Below, one piece after another: positions 1-8,200 of a DNA stretch of 19,318 nt. The position numbers and the translations under genes are program-made. Position 1 is the stretch's first letter; every line of letters starts with the position of its first letter. The notes under the pieces are model-generated. The model made no database searches. It saw nothing but the letters and a program-made list of their open reading frames with translations, and was not told the DNA's origin. The DNA comes from CAZSPT01 sp964608895 (GTDB lineage: Bacteria; Patescibacteriota; Patescibacteriia; 2-01-FULL-39-33), in the NCBI GenBank assembly GCA_964608895.1, contig CAZSPT010000009.1, positions 1 to 19,318 on the forward strand, read 5' to 3'.

Positions 1-156
1 AGCCAAACCAAAAACAAAAAAACCAAAAACATTATTTCAACCGTTAAATTGAAAACAATTGTCTTAGAAACAATAAACGGAAAAAATATTCTGCTTGAGA
101 TAAAAAGCGGCAAAAAAATCAAAATCACGGCCAAACAAAGCCAAATAATAATCTGA
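1..156 (+). CDS. C-terminal fragment of unrecognised protein
   Basis: An open frame runs from the first base of the window to a TGA stop at 154-156 and encodes 51 residues; the 5' end lies outside. The first half is Lys/Asn/Thr-rich (SQTKNKKTKN), like a flexible linker. It is followed by alternating hydrophobic and charged residues (VLETINGKNILLEIKSGKKI), which look like two or three beta strands, and the chain ends in QSQIII. I do not recognise the family. The frame is convergent with the glycosyltransferase gene that ends at 192. The 35-bp gap holds no convincing terminator. Alternatively this is a chance open frame, but its length up to the window edge and its strand-like pattern favour a real gene end. 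Confidence 0.5.
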   Translation, partial: SQTKNKKTKNIISTVKLKTIVLETINGKNILLEIKSGKKIKITAKQSQIII

Positions 157-191
157 CCGGCCAGTTGAAAAATTTTTGGAGTTAATTTCAT

Positions 192-1886
192 TTATTTTTG
201 ATTAATTTCAAAATGGTAAATTTCAAAAATAACTTCTCCGCGGTTATTTTTAATTTCCTTAGGGACCACTCCTTTAGAGCGGAGTTTTTCGGCAAAAACC
301 TCCATATTATGCCTAATATAATCTATTTTGGAACTTCTGGAATCCAAAACCGAATCATCGGCTCCGAAAATATAATAAACTTCGCCAATTCCCAAAAGTT
401 CAAAACTGGTAAAAATATTACTATCTTTTGGCAAAGATTGCAAAAAATTTCTAAAAGAAAGAGCCGGCAACCGGTAAAAAAAGGGATATTTTTCAAAATA
501 CCACATATAGCCAAACCAATTTATTGTGGCGTCAACTAAAATTAAATTCCGACCTTGGGGGGATATTTTTAGTTCAGCTAAAGAATCCGGAAAATAAAGC
601 TCGGGCAAAGGTCCGAAAATTTCGTCCCGGAGATAAAGCTCAAGCTTATTAAAGCCGAGGGTGCCGGGCCGTTCAGCAAAATAACACCAGAACGGCCGGC
701 CGAGCGGCTCTTTTAAAACATTGGTATTTAAGCTGTAAAAACCCTCCCAAGCCAAGCCGAAAATTAAAAAACCGGCCAAGACTTTCCGGAATTTTAAATT
801 GTTTTTAACCGCCGGCAAATTTAAAATTTCAGCGACCGCCAAAATGACGGCAATTAAAGCAATTGGCAGAGCGACCGCGAAAAACCTCGGCTGGGCGCCG
901 AGAAACAAAAACATTAAAATCGCCATTCCGGCGGTCCAGGCAAAAAATTTCTCAGCTTCGGTCGCCGGCCGGAAAAATCCCCTCAAAACCAACCAAATCA
1001 GGGAAAATAAACTAACAATCGCCACCGGAAGCGAAGCAGTGTCAAAAAAATTTTTTCCGATTTGAAAAAAATTGGCCAAAAAATCGCGATTCGCTCCCCG
1101 TTGAGCGATTCCTTTAAAATCGTCCGGCCGCATTCCGACCATTGAAGACAAAGCGGCGTCAAAATGGCCTCGGGTTTGAAAAACCTGAAAATTATAAATT
1201 ATCACCGGCGTCAAAATCAAAATCAACAGCAATCCGGCCAGCCAGATATTTTTCTTTAAGAAAATCTTTCTCTGCGAAAAAATCAAGTAAAGACCGGCCG
1301 CCGCCGGCAGAAAAATCGCGGTGTATTTAGAAAGCAAAGCCAGTCCAACCGCCGCCGCCCAAAAATAAAGATATTTATTCTGCTTCCGAACAAGATAACG
1401 GATGAAAAAAAACAAACTTAAAGCGCTAAAAAAAATCGCTACCCCTTCCAAAAGCCCGGAGCGGGAAATCCAAACAGCATAGGAAGAAATTGCCGCCAGT
1501 AAACCGGCTGCTAAACCAAAAACTTTTCCTTTAATTTCCCGAACTGTTAAAAAAAGCAAAACCGTCACTCCTAAGCCAGCCAAAACAAAAGGCAGTCTGG
1601 CCGCCAAAACTCCCGGACCGAATAACCGAAAAAAAAGATGCTGACAAGCAAAAGCCAAAGGCGGCGCGTCATGAAAGGACAATCTCGCCCACCAAGGAAT
1701 TTCCCCAAACCACTCCACCGGAGCCGACTGGTCGCCGCCGAGAAAATCAAACCAGCCAAGCGCCCGAAAAGAATTAATCGCATCATCGCTCAACAAATCA
1801 AAATAACCCAAGTTCCAAAACCGCAAAAAAACCGCCAGCGCCATAATTAAAACCGCCAGCCAAAGCCATTTTTTATTGAAATCCAT
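192..1886 (-). CDS. GT39/ArnT-like membrane glycosyltransferase
   Basis: Predicted 564-residue polytopic membrane protein of the dolichyl-phosphate-mannose mannosyltransferase-like (GT39/PMT_2) group, which moves sugars from polyprenyl-phosphate carriers onto proteins or lipids outside the membrane. The first transmembrane helix is at about 7-23. It is followed by a first outer loop carrying an acidic pair (SDDA, about residues 33-36) where this fold keeps its catalytic Asp/Glu. HDAPPL at about 72-77 and RLPFVLAGL at about 97-105 are typical of the family. Several more hydrophobic helices follow, and the last ~170 residues form a soluble tail. The ATG at 1886 lies 5 bp after the stop of the TPR gene, so the two are probably co-transcribed. 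The only ribosome-site-like sequence is AGAGAA in the end of the TPR gene. Donor and acceptor cannot be read from sequence; the nearby surface protein is an attractive target but this is inference. Confidence 0.8.
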   Translation of the reverse strand: MDFNKKWLWLAVLIMALAVFLRFWNLGYFDLLSDDAINSFRALGWFDFLGGDQSAPVEWFGEIPWWARLSFHDAPPLAFACQHLFFRLFGPGVLAARLPFVLAGLGVTVLLFLTVREIKGKVFGLAAGLLAAISSYAVWISRSGLLEGVAIFFSALSLFFFIRYLVRKQNKYLYFWAAAVGLALLSKYTAIFLPAAAGLYLIFSQRKIFLKKNIWLAGLLLILILTPVIIYNFQVFQTRGHFDAALSSMVGMRPDDFKGIAQRGANRDFLANFFQIGKNFFDTASLPVAIVSLFSLIWLVLRGFFRPATEAEKFFAWTAGMAILMFLFLGAQPRFFAVALPIALIAVILAVAEILNLPAVKNNLKFRKVLAGFLIFGLAWEGFYSLNTNVLKEPLGRPFWCYFAERPGTLGFNKLELYLRDEIFGPLPELYFPDSLAELKISPQGRNLILVDATINWFGYMWYFEKYPFFYRLPALSFRNFLQSLPKDSNIFTSFELLGIGEVYYIFGADDSVLDSRSSKIDYIRHNMEVFAEKLRSKGVVPKEIKNNRGEVIFEIYHFEINQK

Positions 1887-1891
1887 AGTGG

Positions 1892-2584
1892 TTATTCTCT
1901 TTTAGACTCAAGCTCTTCCAACAAACTTTGAAAAGTAGGGTCGTCCGGCTTTATTTCCAAACATTTTTTAATATATTTCAAAGCTTTTTCATTATTTCCT
2001 TCCTTTAAGAAAAAATTAGCCAAATAACTGTAAAAAGCGGGGTTGTCGGGATAATCTTCAGCCACCGCCGCCATCATCGGCTCAATTTGGGACTTTTTTT
2101 CCGGAAATTCACTAATGTAAAGGTCGGCCAGCCAACGATAATAATCACTCCGAAAAGGCGCCTTTTCAATCGCCAGCTTATAATATTTTTCAGCCAATTC
2201 AAAATTATTAAAAGGATAAACATAAAGCTCGGCGACTTCAGCATAGACCGGAGCATAAGCCGGATTGATTTTTAGAGAATTTTGATAATTTTCCAAGGCA
2301 AGCTGGTATTCTTTGACTATTTTCAATAAAGTTCCTTGTTTTGCCCAAAGAATAAAATTATTGGGATTTTCTTTTAATTTTTGGTCGTTTTCCCGTAAAT
2401 TAGCGAAAATTTTGTCAATCTGCTCCCGGGTAAACCCTTGGGCGTGATATTTTTGATAGTCAATTTCTCCTTGAATATCAAAACCTTCCGAATCAGCGAC
2501 CCGAAAAAAAACCAGCCAACCGGCAGTTAAAATTCCGATTGCCGCCGCCGCGATTAGCAAAAAAATTGCGATTTTCTTCTTCAT
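1892..2584 (-). CDS. Membrane-anchored TPR-repeat protein
   Basis: A 230-residue protein. An N-terminal KKK and one hydrophobic segment (about 5-27) make an uncleaved membrane anchor or signal. The rest is helical with tetratricopeptide repeats: clear units lie at about 76-109 (ALENYQNSLKINP), 110-143 (AEKYYKLAIEKAP) and 184-217 (ALKYIKKCLEIKPDDP), each with the usual small residues and closing Pro. TPR arrays act as protein-binding scaffolds; with the anchor, this one probably faces outside. It is the first gene of a two-gene unit with the glycosyltransferase, suggesting a partner or adaptor role in surface glycosylation or assembly (inference). No Shine-Dalgarno precedes the ATG at 2584; the predicted transcript leader is only about 14 nt. 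Confidence 0.8.
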   Translation of the reverse strand: MKKKIAIFLLIAAAAIGILTAGWLVFFRVADSEGFDIQGEIDYQKYHAQGFTREQIDKIFANLRENDQKLKENPNNFILWAKQGTLLKIVKEYQLALENYQNSLKINPAYAPVYAEVAELYVYPFNNFELAEKYYKLAIEKAPFRSDYYRWLADLYISEFPEKKSQIEPMMAAVAEDYPDNPAFYSYLANFFLKEGNNEKALKYIKKCLEIKPDDPTFQSLLEELESKRE

Positions 2585-2604
2585 AGAAAGATTTTATTGT
2601 AATT

Positions 2605-2633
2605 ATTTTAACAAAAAAACCAGCTAAAATCAA
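2605..2633 (-). promoter_or_regulatory. Sigma-70-type promoter for TPR-glycosyltransferase unit
   Basis: On the minus strand TTGATT (2633-2628) and TAAAAT (2610-2605) are separated by exactly 17 bp and point at the TPR gene start at 2584. The -35 box directly abuts the terminator stem of the upstream surface-protein gene, so one transcript ends where the next begins. Seen in sequence; use as a promoter is inferred. Confidence 0.6.
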
Positions 2634-2660
2634 ACCTGCCCCGGAAAAACCGGGGCAGGT
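2634..2660 (-). terminator. Hairpin terminator after surface-protein gene
   Basis: A perfect 11-bp stem (ACCTGCCCCGG / CCGGGGCAGGT) with a 5-nt loop lies 24 bp after the stop of the 1307-residue gene. On the minus strand it is followed by TTGATTTT and, further on, by seven Ts; there is no uninterrupted T run right at the stem. It is the strongest hairpin between the two minus-strand units. Confidence 0.75.
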
Positions 2661-2684
2661 CTTGCAATTTCAACAAATTCTATA

Positions 2685-5600
2685 TTATGAAGATTGTTCC
2701 TGAATACTCTTCCAAGTATTGGTGGTGCTTAGACCATCAACCAGATAGCCGTTATACCATTGCTTGGCAGTGGTAGCGCTGTGGCTTGAACCGGAATTTT
2801 CATACAAATCAGACCAGACAAAATTTCCGTGGCCATCCAAGGTTGTACCAACTTGCTGGTTGCTAAATCCTTGAACCGAGGAAAATCCATTAGGAACATT
2901 TTGATGGCCTTCAGCCTGGTGACCACTGATATCAACACCGGTGCTGCTGGCAACGTCGCCCAGTAAAGTAACATTGACCATTTCGCCGGCAGTGCCGTCC
3001 GTGCCCTGAACTGTCACTGCTCGGAATTGAAACTGGACTGATTCGCCGCTTGAAATCCTCATCTCAGTGCATATGGCCTCGCTGTCAGGATCTTGCAGGG
3101 CGGCTGAGAAGTAAGCATCTTTTTCGCCTTCAGCGCCATCTGTGCCGGCGTCAAAAGCAAGTTTAGTATCGGCAGCCACTCTCTTCCAACTGTTCCAACC
3201 GCTCCTCTTGGCCCAAATATTTGCTTTGGAAACTCCAATATCGCTGCCTGAGCTGCCAGAAGTGCTAACTGCGAAGCTTAAGCGGTAAATGGCGATTGTT
3301 TCAGCGCTTGGATTGCTGATAGTGAAATCATAAAGAACCGGCTCTCCGGAAATCAAGTAGTTGCCACTCGGCAAATCATTGATTGTCACCGAAGGATAGC
3401 TTCGGTGGAGAATCATCGCCGAGCCGGTGCTGGCAGTGTGAGTTTCACTCACAGCGCTGCCGGAATCAACTCCAGTGCCCCGGAACATATTAGTGCCTCC
3501 GAAGCCGAGTTTGAAATCAGCGTTGGCGGTTCCGGCTTCATAGATGCTGGAGTTATCAACTTTGGCGGTAGTCGCCTTGATAACCAAGTCAACGCCGCTT
3601 GAACCGACCGGAATTTGCAAATCGCCCTGATCAAGAACAAAAGCCTGGCAGACGCTGGACAATGGGCTGTCAATAATCGGATTTGACAAATCATCGGACT
3701 TGAAAACCTGGACAGTGGTGACATCGTCTTGATTTCCGGCAGCCGTGCCGGTTTCTCCGCCATCGTCAATACAAATCGCCAAGTCAGTAAGATCAATCGC
3801 CTCTTTGGTGGCGGTCAGTTTAACTCGGTTAACTTCATAAGTCTGATTTTCGCCGAGAATCCTGGCGGCCGGCCTGGCGGCGGCAGTATTAATAGTCAAA
3901 GTCCCTTTGCCAGTGATGGTGATATCAGCGCCGTCACTCGCTTCATAGCCGCTACCGGTCGGAGTAATCGTGCTGTTGGTTAAAACTCCTTTGGCGGTAA
4001 CTGGCTTGGTCGAGCCGTCATGATTGATAACAAATTCATCCGTCTGGCCGGAGTAAGTGGCCTCAGTATCCCGGACATCAGCCCTAAGTTGAATTTGACG
4101 CTGGGTACTCTTGGAAAGCACCATCGGATCAGTCAAATTAAAAGTGGTTGTTCCGGAACTGTCCTGCGCTTTAATCGGATCCAGCTTACAACCGTAACTG
4201 TCGCTGTAAGTGGCGTTCGGGTATTCATCCAAACATTCGCTTTCGCCGCTTAAGCTGGTGTCATAGAGCGTCAGGTTGTCAACATTAATAGAGGTGGCGC
4301 TAGAACCTGCTTTAGTTTTTTGATTACCAATAACGATGGCGGTAACCCTGACATCCTCGCCAGAACCAGTTGTGTCAAAAACCCAGGAACCATAGAGAAA
4401 ATTATCAGTTCCTACAACAACGCTTGAATCGGTCGGACTGCTTTCCCTGGTAATCGTCAATTTCGCGGCTTTAAAGGTCATTGTTGAGGCGGAAACAGCG
4501 GCGCTCGGAGTGGCAGTAATTGATTCATCAGTCTTAACTCCGGTCACAGTCATGTTGCTCGGATTAATTTTGTAATAGAAAGTATCATTGCCGGCGAAGC
4601 CTCCGGTGCTTTCAATATCGGCGACTACATTTATAACGGTAGTGCCGGTCGGCAATTCAACCGTTGAAGTGTAGGTAATGTCATCGGCGGCGGTGGAATC
4701 GGCTGAAGACGGTCCCCAATAAATTTCACCACTGTCGGCATCAACCAATTTAACATTATTAAATTTGGTGCTGTCGGCGGTTGTTGAGCTGTTAGTCAAA
4801 ACTAGCTGAGTAATACTCACTGACTCACCGGCAACCACAAAGTCAAAAGCGCCCAAGGTTTGGGTATCGCCGTAAGAAACATCTTGAGCTCCAATTGTTG
4901 AGCTGGATTCAACCCGCAGAGTTCCGGAAGAAATTGTAAACTGATTGCTGGTCAATTCCGGCAAATCGCCGACTCCGGTCCCGCTGTAAGTCGGGGTCCT
5001 GGTGTAGCCGTAAAGCGAGCCTCGGGAAACCACATCGGTTGTTCGGTAAATACCCATCTTAATTGTCCGGGTTGAACCGCCGAGAACATCGGCCTTCAAA
5101 GTAATTTCCTCATTTCTGCCCTTTTCAATTTCAACCGGATTATCGCTAAATTCAGCAGTCAAATATTTACCGTCAATGGTAAATTCGGCGTCAATTTCAG
5201 TAGTACCGTTAATCAAAAGTTGATAATTGCCAATATCGGTGGACAAAGAGGCAGTGCCGCTCTGGTAATACTTAATCTGCTCAACTTCCTGGCCTTCGGT
5301 TGAATCGGCGCTGAATTTGTAGGAAGAAAGGATGTAGCCGGTTGTTCCAACCTTCAAAGTGGAGGAAGTGGCGTTTTCATAACCGCCCCGCTCAACCGTT
5401 ACCTGGCCGATTGTCAAGGAAGTCATTGTTTGAATGTTTCCAACAATCGGCAAAGAGCCGACAACAGTTGAATCGTCGTCCAAAATAATATTAGCCAAAG
5501 TCAAAGACGGGGTCTGACCGGCGGTGCCGGAGGCCATATTTCCGGCCAAGATTATATTCTTGGTAGTGCCGGCCGGAACAGTAAAGTCATTATTGACATT

Positions 5601-6608
5601 AGCCTGATGATTGGCGTTCAAATTCTGATTGAGACCAATCTGGACGTTGGTATCGCCGTCAATCAAAGCAACGCTGCTAAAATTACTGTCGGCGGAGGCG
5701 CCGGTTCTTTCAATAGTGACGCTGTCAACAGTGATATCTCCGTCGGCCGAAGCAGTCAAAGCAATCTTGGTGAATGGCACCCGATTGGCATTACTGACCG
5801 CCAAACCAGCGGCCGGGGTATCGCTCGCCAAAGCAACTGTCAAGCTGCTGCCAGCGGCGGCGGAGCTGGAAGATTCCGAACCGGCAACGGTCGTCAAATC
5901 GGCTTCTTCGCCGGTAATGGACTCCCCTTCGCTGTAAGTCATTGAAGAAGGAACCGTCACCACTGAACTGTCTTTGAAACCGTTGGCGATAAAAGCGCTG
6001 TCTTCAATCGGCCGCTTTTGATCGTCTTCAATATAATAGATGTCGTCGCTGCCCTCGTACTGAACCAAACTGCCGTCCGGCAGATTAGAATCAGCAGTCA
6101 AAGCGTCGCCTTTGGAATAGTTGGCTTCAAAACCGTTCTGGATGGTGATTAGCCGATCTTCGTAATCTTCTCCGTAGAGAGCGACTGCCACTGAATCATC
6201 GCTGTCGCTGTCCACTACTTCCCTTAAATCGCCGCCGGGAGTTACGGCGTAGACTCTTGGGCTGTTCTTGAACTTAATCAGTTTTGAACCGGGCCGAACA
6301 GTAACATTGTCGCCGGCTTCCAAATCGCCGAAATCGCTTTGAGAAACGACTTCTACGGTTTTGCTGTCGCTGCCATAGCCGATATTCGACCAGTCGCCGC
6401 TGTACCAAGTCCAAAAGGTGACTTCGTTCACAAACAAATGGCGTTTGTGTTCGGAGTCAACATAATACACTGCCGGATCATCAGCGGTTTTGATTAAATC
6501 CCCGGCTGACGGAGAATAACTGGCAGTGGCTAAAGGAACCACTCCTAGAATTCCCGCCGACCAAACAATGGTGGCAATCGCTACAGTGTAAACAAAAAAT
6601 TTCTTCAT
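2685..6608 (-). CDS. Large secreted S-layer-like surface protein
   Basis: A 1307-residue exported protein, probably a main cell-surface (S-layer-like) protein. The signal peptide is clear: MKKFF, a hydrophobic core to about residue 27, and a likely cut after ATA (residue 29). Three degenerate repeats follow (about 37-92, 107-168 and 179-232), built on G-x-L-[IV] ... VYYV ... KR. A Ser/Ala/Gly-rich linker is near 240-256. The rest is Thr/Ser/Asp/Gly-rich, strand-forming sequence with stretches such as LTVALASDTPA and FTKIALTASADGDITVDSVTI, resembling stacked immunoglobulin-like domains. Only five cysteines are visible. The C-terminus has WSD and WYNGYLVDGL motifs that I recall from other CPR surface proteins. 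AAAAAGG sits just before the ATG, a better ribosome site than most neighbours have. It lies downstream of the sigma/anti-sigma pair and ends at a strong hairpin. No promoter was confidently found in its 221-bp leader. Confidence 0.8.
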   Translation of the reverse strand: MKKFFVYTVAIATIVWSAGILGVVPLATASYSPSAGDLIKTADDPAVYYVDSEHKRHLFVNEVTFWTWYSGDWSNIGYGSDSKTVEVVSQSDFGDLEAGDNVTVRPGSKLIKFKNSPRVYAVTPGGDLREVVDSDSDDSVAVALYGEDYEDRLITIQNGFEANYSKGDALTADSNLPDGSLVQYEGSDDIYYIEDDQKRPIEDSAFIANGFKDSSVVTVPSSMTYSEGESITGEEADLTTVAGSESSSSAAAGSSLTVALASDTPAAGLAVSNANRVPFTKIALTASADGDITVDSVTIERTGASADSNFSSVALIDGDTNVQIGLNQNLNANHQANVNNDFTVPAGTTKNIILAGNMASGTAGQTPSLTLANIILDDDSTVVGSLPIVGNIQTMTSLTIGQVTVERGGYENATSSTLKVGTTGYILSSYKFSADSTEGQEVEQIKYYQSGTASLSTDIGNYQLLINGTTEIDAEFTIDGKYLTAEFSDNPVEIEKGRNEEITLKADVLGGSTRTIKMGIYRTTDVVSRGSLYGYTRTPTYSGTGVGDLPELTSNQFTISSGTLRVESSSTIGAQDVSYGDTQTLGAFDFVVAGESVSITQLVLTNSSTTADSTKFNNVKLVDADSGEIYWGPSSADSTAADDITYTSTVELPTGTTVINVVADIESTGGFAGNDTFYYKINPSNMTVTGVKTDESITATPSAAVSASTMTFKAAKLTITRESSPTDSSVVVGTDNFLYGSWVFDTTGSGEDVRVTAIVIGNQKTKAGSSATSINVDNLTLYDTSLSGESECLDEYPNATYSDSYGCKLDPIKAQDSSGTTTFNLTDPMVLSKSTQRQIQLRADVRDTEATYSGQTDEFVINHDGSTKPVTAKGVLTNSTITPTGSGYEASDGADITITGKGTLTINTAAARPAARILGENQTYEVNRVKLTATKEAIDLTDLAICIDDGGETGTAAGNQDDVTTVQVFKSDDLSNPIIDSPLSSVCQAFVLDQGDLQIPVGSSGVDLVIKATTAKVDNSSIYEAGTANADFKLGFGGTNMFRGTGVDSGSAVSETHTASTGSAMILHRSYPSVTINDLPSGNYLISGEPVLYDFTISNPSAETIAIYRLSFAVSTSGSSGSDIGVSKANIWAKRSGWNSWKRVAADTKLAFDAGTDGAEGEKDAYFSAALQDPDSEAICTEMRISSGESVQFQFRAVTVQGTDGTAGEMVNVTLLGDVASSTGVDISGHQAEGHQNVPNGFSSVQGFSNQQVGTTLDGHGNFVWSDLYENSGSSHSATTAKQWYNGYLVDGLSTTNTWKSIQEQSS
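5913..6500 (-). repeat. Three degenerate protein repeats near surface-protein N-terminus
   Basis: At protein level the segments at residues 37-92, 107-168 and 179-232 share one pattern: G-[DS]-x-[LI] then VYYV, VYAV or IYYI, then a short turn and a basic or Arg residue before a hydrophobic stretch (KRHLF, DLREV, KRPIE). Spacing is about 70 residues. The nucleotide copies are too diverged to call by eye, so this is an old duplication of a small beta-rich module. In secreted proteins such modules often bind cell wall or polymer; that role is inference. Confidence 0.6.
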
Positions 6609-6654
6609 AAAAGACCTTTTTGATTATTTTTTAATGAAAGACAATCATTAAAAA

Positions 6655-6789
6655 TTTTAGACAAACATAGAACAAACTCTTTTTTTCTGCCTCCGGCAAA
6701 TTCCCGCTTCCAAAGCCGCTCTTAAACTCCAAACAGCTCCTGAATTTCGGGACGACCTTTAATTTACCGGCAAAATTTATTGTCTAAAA
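6655..6789. repeat. Spaced 10-bp inverted repeat upstream of surface-protein gene
   Basis: TTTTAGACAA (6655-6664) and its exact reverse complement TTGTCTAAAA (6780-6789) flank most of the 221-bp leader between the DUF5667 gene and the surface-protein gene. The copies are too far apart for a simple terminator and too short for normal insertion-sequence ends. They may be paired regulator sites or chance in AT-rich DNA. No other structure, RNA gene or clear promoter was seen in 6609-6829. Confidence 0.35.
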
Positions 6790-6829
6790 TCCTTGTCATT
6801 AATTATTAATAATTTATTTAAATGCCTTT

Positions 6830-8170
6830 CTAATCAAGTAATTTTTTAGTTGTTTCGCTGGTTTCCTCGGTGCTGGTGGCGTTTTTTTCTTCCAAAACTT
6901 CAACTTTTTGAAAAACAGTGCTGGTCGCTTCCCGGTCGTTAGAATTAGACTCAATATTTCCGGATTTATCCAAAATATCTTCAGTAGTTGTTCCGAAACT
7001 CTGCTCAGTGGTCGTTCCGGAATCTTCTTCAACTAAAACGTTTTCTTGAAATTCTAATTCAACTTCAGCTTCTTTAGCAAGCGCCCGTGCCTTTTTGGCC
7101 GCTTCAGCAGCCAATATTTTACCCTGCTTAACTTTTTCCAAAACTCCCTGAAAATCCTTGCGGTCAAGCAGATCCTTGGCCTGATTAAATGCCTCCCGAC
7201 TAAGCTCAAGCCGGCCGACGGCCCCGGATAATTCTAATTCTTCGGCTTGAGAATCTTCTTCTCCGGCAGCCTGAGAGTTTTCCTTTGTTTGAAAATCGTC
7301 AAATTCCGAAGAAACTTCAGCCGCGGTACTGCTGGCGATCCGGGCGAAAACCTCTTCCGCTCCAATAATATTTTCTTCAACTTTTTTGATTCTCGCCGCC
7401 AACCGGAAAATTATTTCGGATTCGGGAATTTCCGCTTCTCCTTTCTGATATTTGGCAATAATAACCTCCAAAGCGCTGTCGGCGGTTTCTTCGGTGGTGC
7501 TAATCACTTCCTGAACCTCACTGGCTGTTTTAGTCTCAACTTCTTTAGACAGCTTTTTCTGAACTTCACTAATGTCTTCCTTTAAACGCTGAACATGGCT
7601 ATCAACCTCCCGGGCGACTTCAACCGCCAACTTCGGCTGGGAATTAAAACTAATTTTGGTTAAATCTTCTTTAACCACCTTAACGTCTTGAGAAATTTTA
7701 TTGATGGCCAGGCGAATTCGGTCTTCTTTTTGTTGATTATTATCTCCGGGCTGCCGGGCAATTCGGCGAAGTTCATCAACTCGGCGATTAACAAAAGTCA
7801 TTTGAAGCTTAATTTTTTCATCTTGGGAAAAAGTCAGCGCCAACTGAATCTTCTCGCCCGCTGTTTTGATTGGATAAAGTATATCACCGGCAATACTGGC
7901 GTTAGCGCTGCTGACAATCGCGGTATAGCCGAAGAGTATCGCGATAATAACCAAAGTCGCTAAAGCCGGCCTAACTATCCGCTGACTAAAAATTCGGCTG
8001 AAATACTGCCAATAAAAAAGATTATCCCGCTGGCTCGTCTCTTTGACAGCCGGCTGAATCTGGCTCATTAAAACTTCCTTATTGGAAGCGGTCCAGTCGC
8101 CGTCAACCCGCCCGCCGGCCGAAAACTTCTTGAACCGTTTTAAATTTTCTATTAACTCTTTATTAGTCAT
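6830..8170 (-). CDS. DUF5667-type membrane protein, probable anti-sigma factor
   Basis: A 446-residue single-pass protein. Residues 1-67 are soluble and should lie in the cytoplasm. One transmembrane helix is at about 68-88, followed by a DUF5667-like segment (about 89-140) with the hallmark AGDILYPIK and a later RVDELRR. The outer part is long, helical and charged, likely coiled coil, with the low-complexity motifs TTTE and ATSTE toward the C-terminus. The gene starts 30 bp after the ECF sigma factor's stop in the same direction, the classic arrangement of a sigma factor with its membrane anti-sigma. The N-terminal segment has no zinc-type HxxxCxxC motif, so it is not a ZAS-domain anti-sigma. 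The role is inferred from topology and neighbourhood; the family assignment rests on the DILYPIK region. The gene ends in TAG, unlike most neighbours. Confidence 0.72.
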   Translation of the reverse strand: MTNKELIENLKRFKKFSAGGRVDGDWTASNKEVLMSQIQPAVKETSQRDNLFYWQYFSRIFSQRIVRPALATLVIIAILFGYTAIVSSANASIAGDILYPIKTAGEKIQLALTFSQDEKIKLQMTFVNRRVDELRRIARQPGDNNQQKEDRIRLAINKISQDVKVVKEDLTKISFNSQPKLAVEVAREVDSHVQRLKEDISEVQKKLSKEVETKTASEVQEVISTTEETADSALEVIIAKYQKGEAEIPESEIIFRLAARIKKVEENIIGAEEVFARIASSTAAEVSSEFDDFQTKENSQAAGEEDSQAEELELSGAVGRLELSREAFNQAKDLLDRKDFQGVLEKVKQGKILAAEAAKKARALAKEAEVELEFQENVLVEEDSGTTTEQSFGTTTEDILDKSGNIESNSNDREATSTVFQKVEVLEEKNATSTEETSETTKKLLD

Positions 8171-8200
8171 TTAAAATAAAAATTGTTAAAAATATTAAAG

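Noticed and set aside
157..191. AAAAATTTTT palindrome between the first fragment and the glycosyltransferase as a shared terminator
   Set aside because: There is no GC stem and no usable loop.
5607..5945. Overlapping open frames of about 100 codons antisense to the surface protein
   Set aside because: They lie wholly inside a strong coding gene, have composition explained by its Ser/Thr/Ala-rich codons, and show no ribosome site or family motif.
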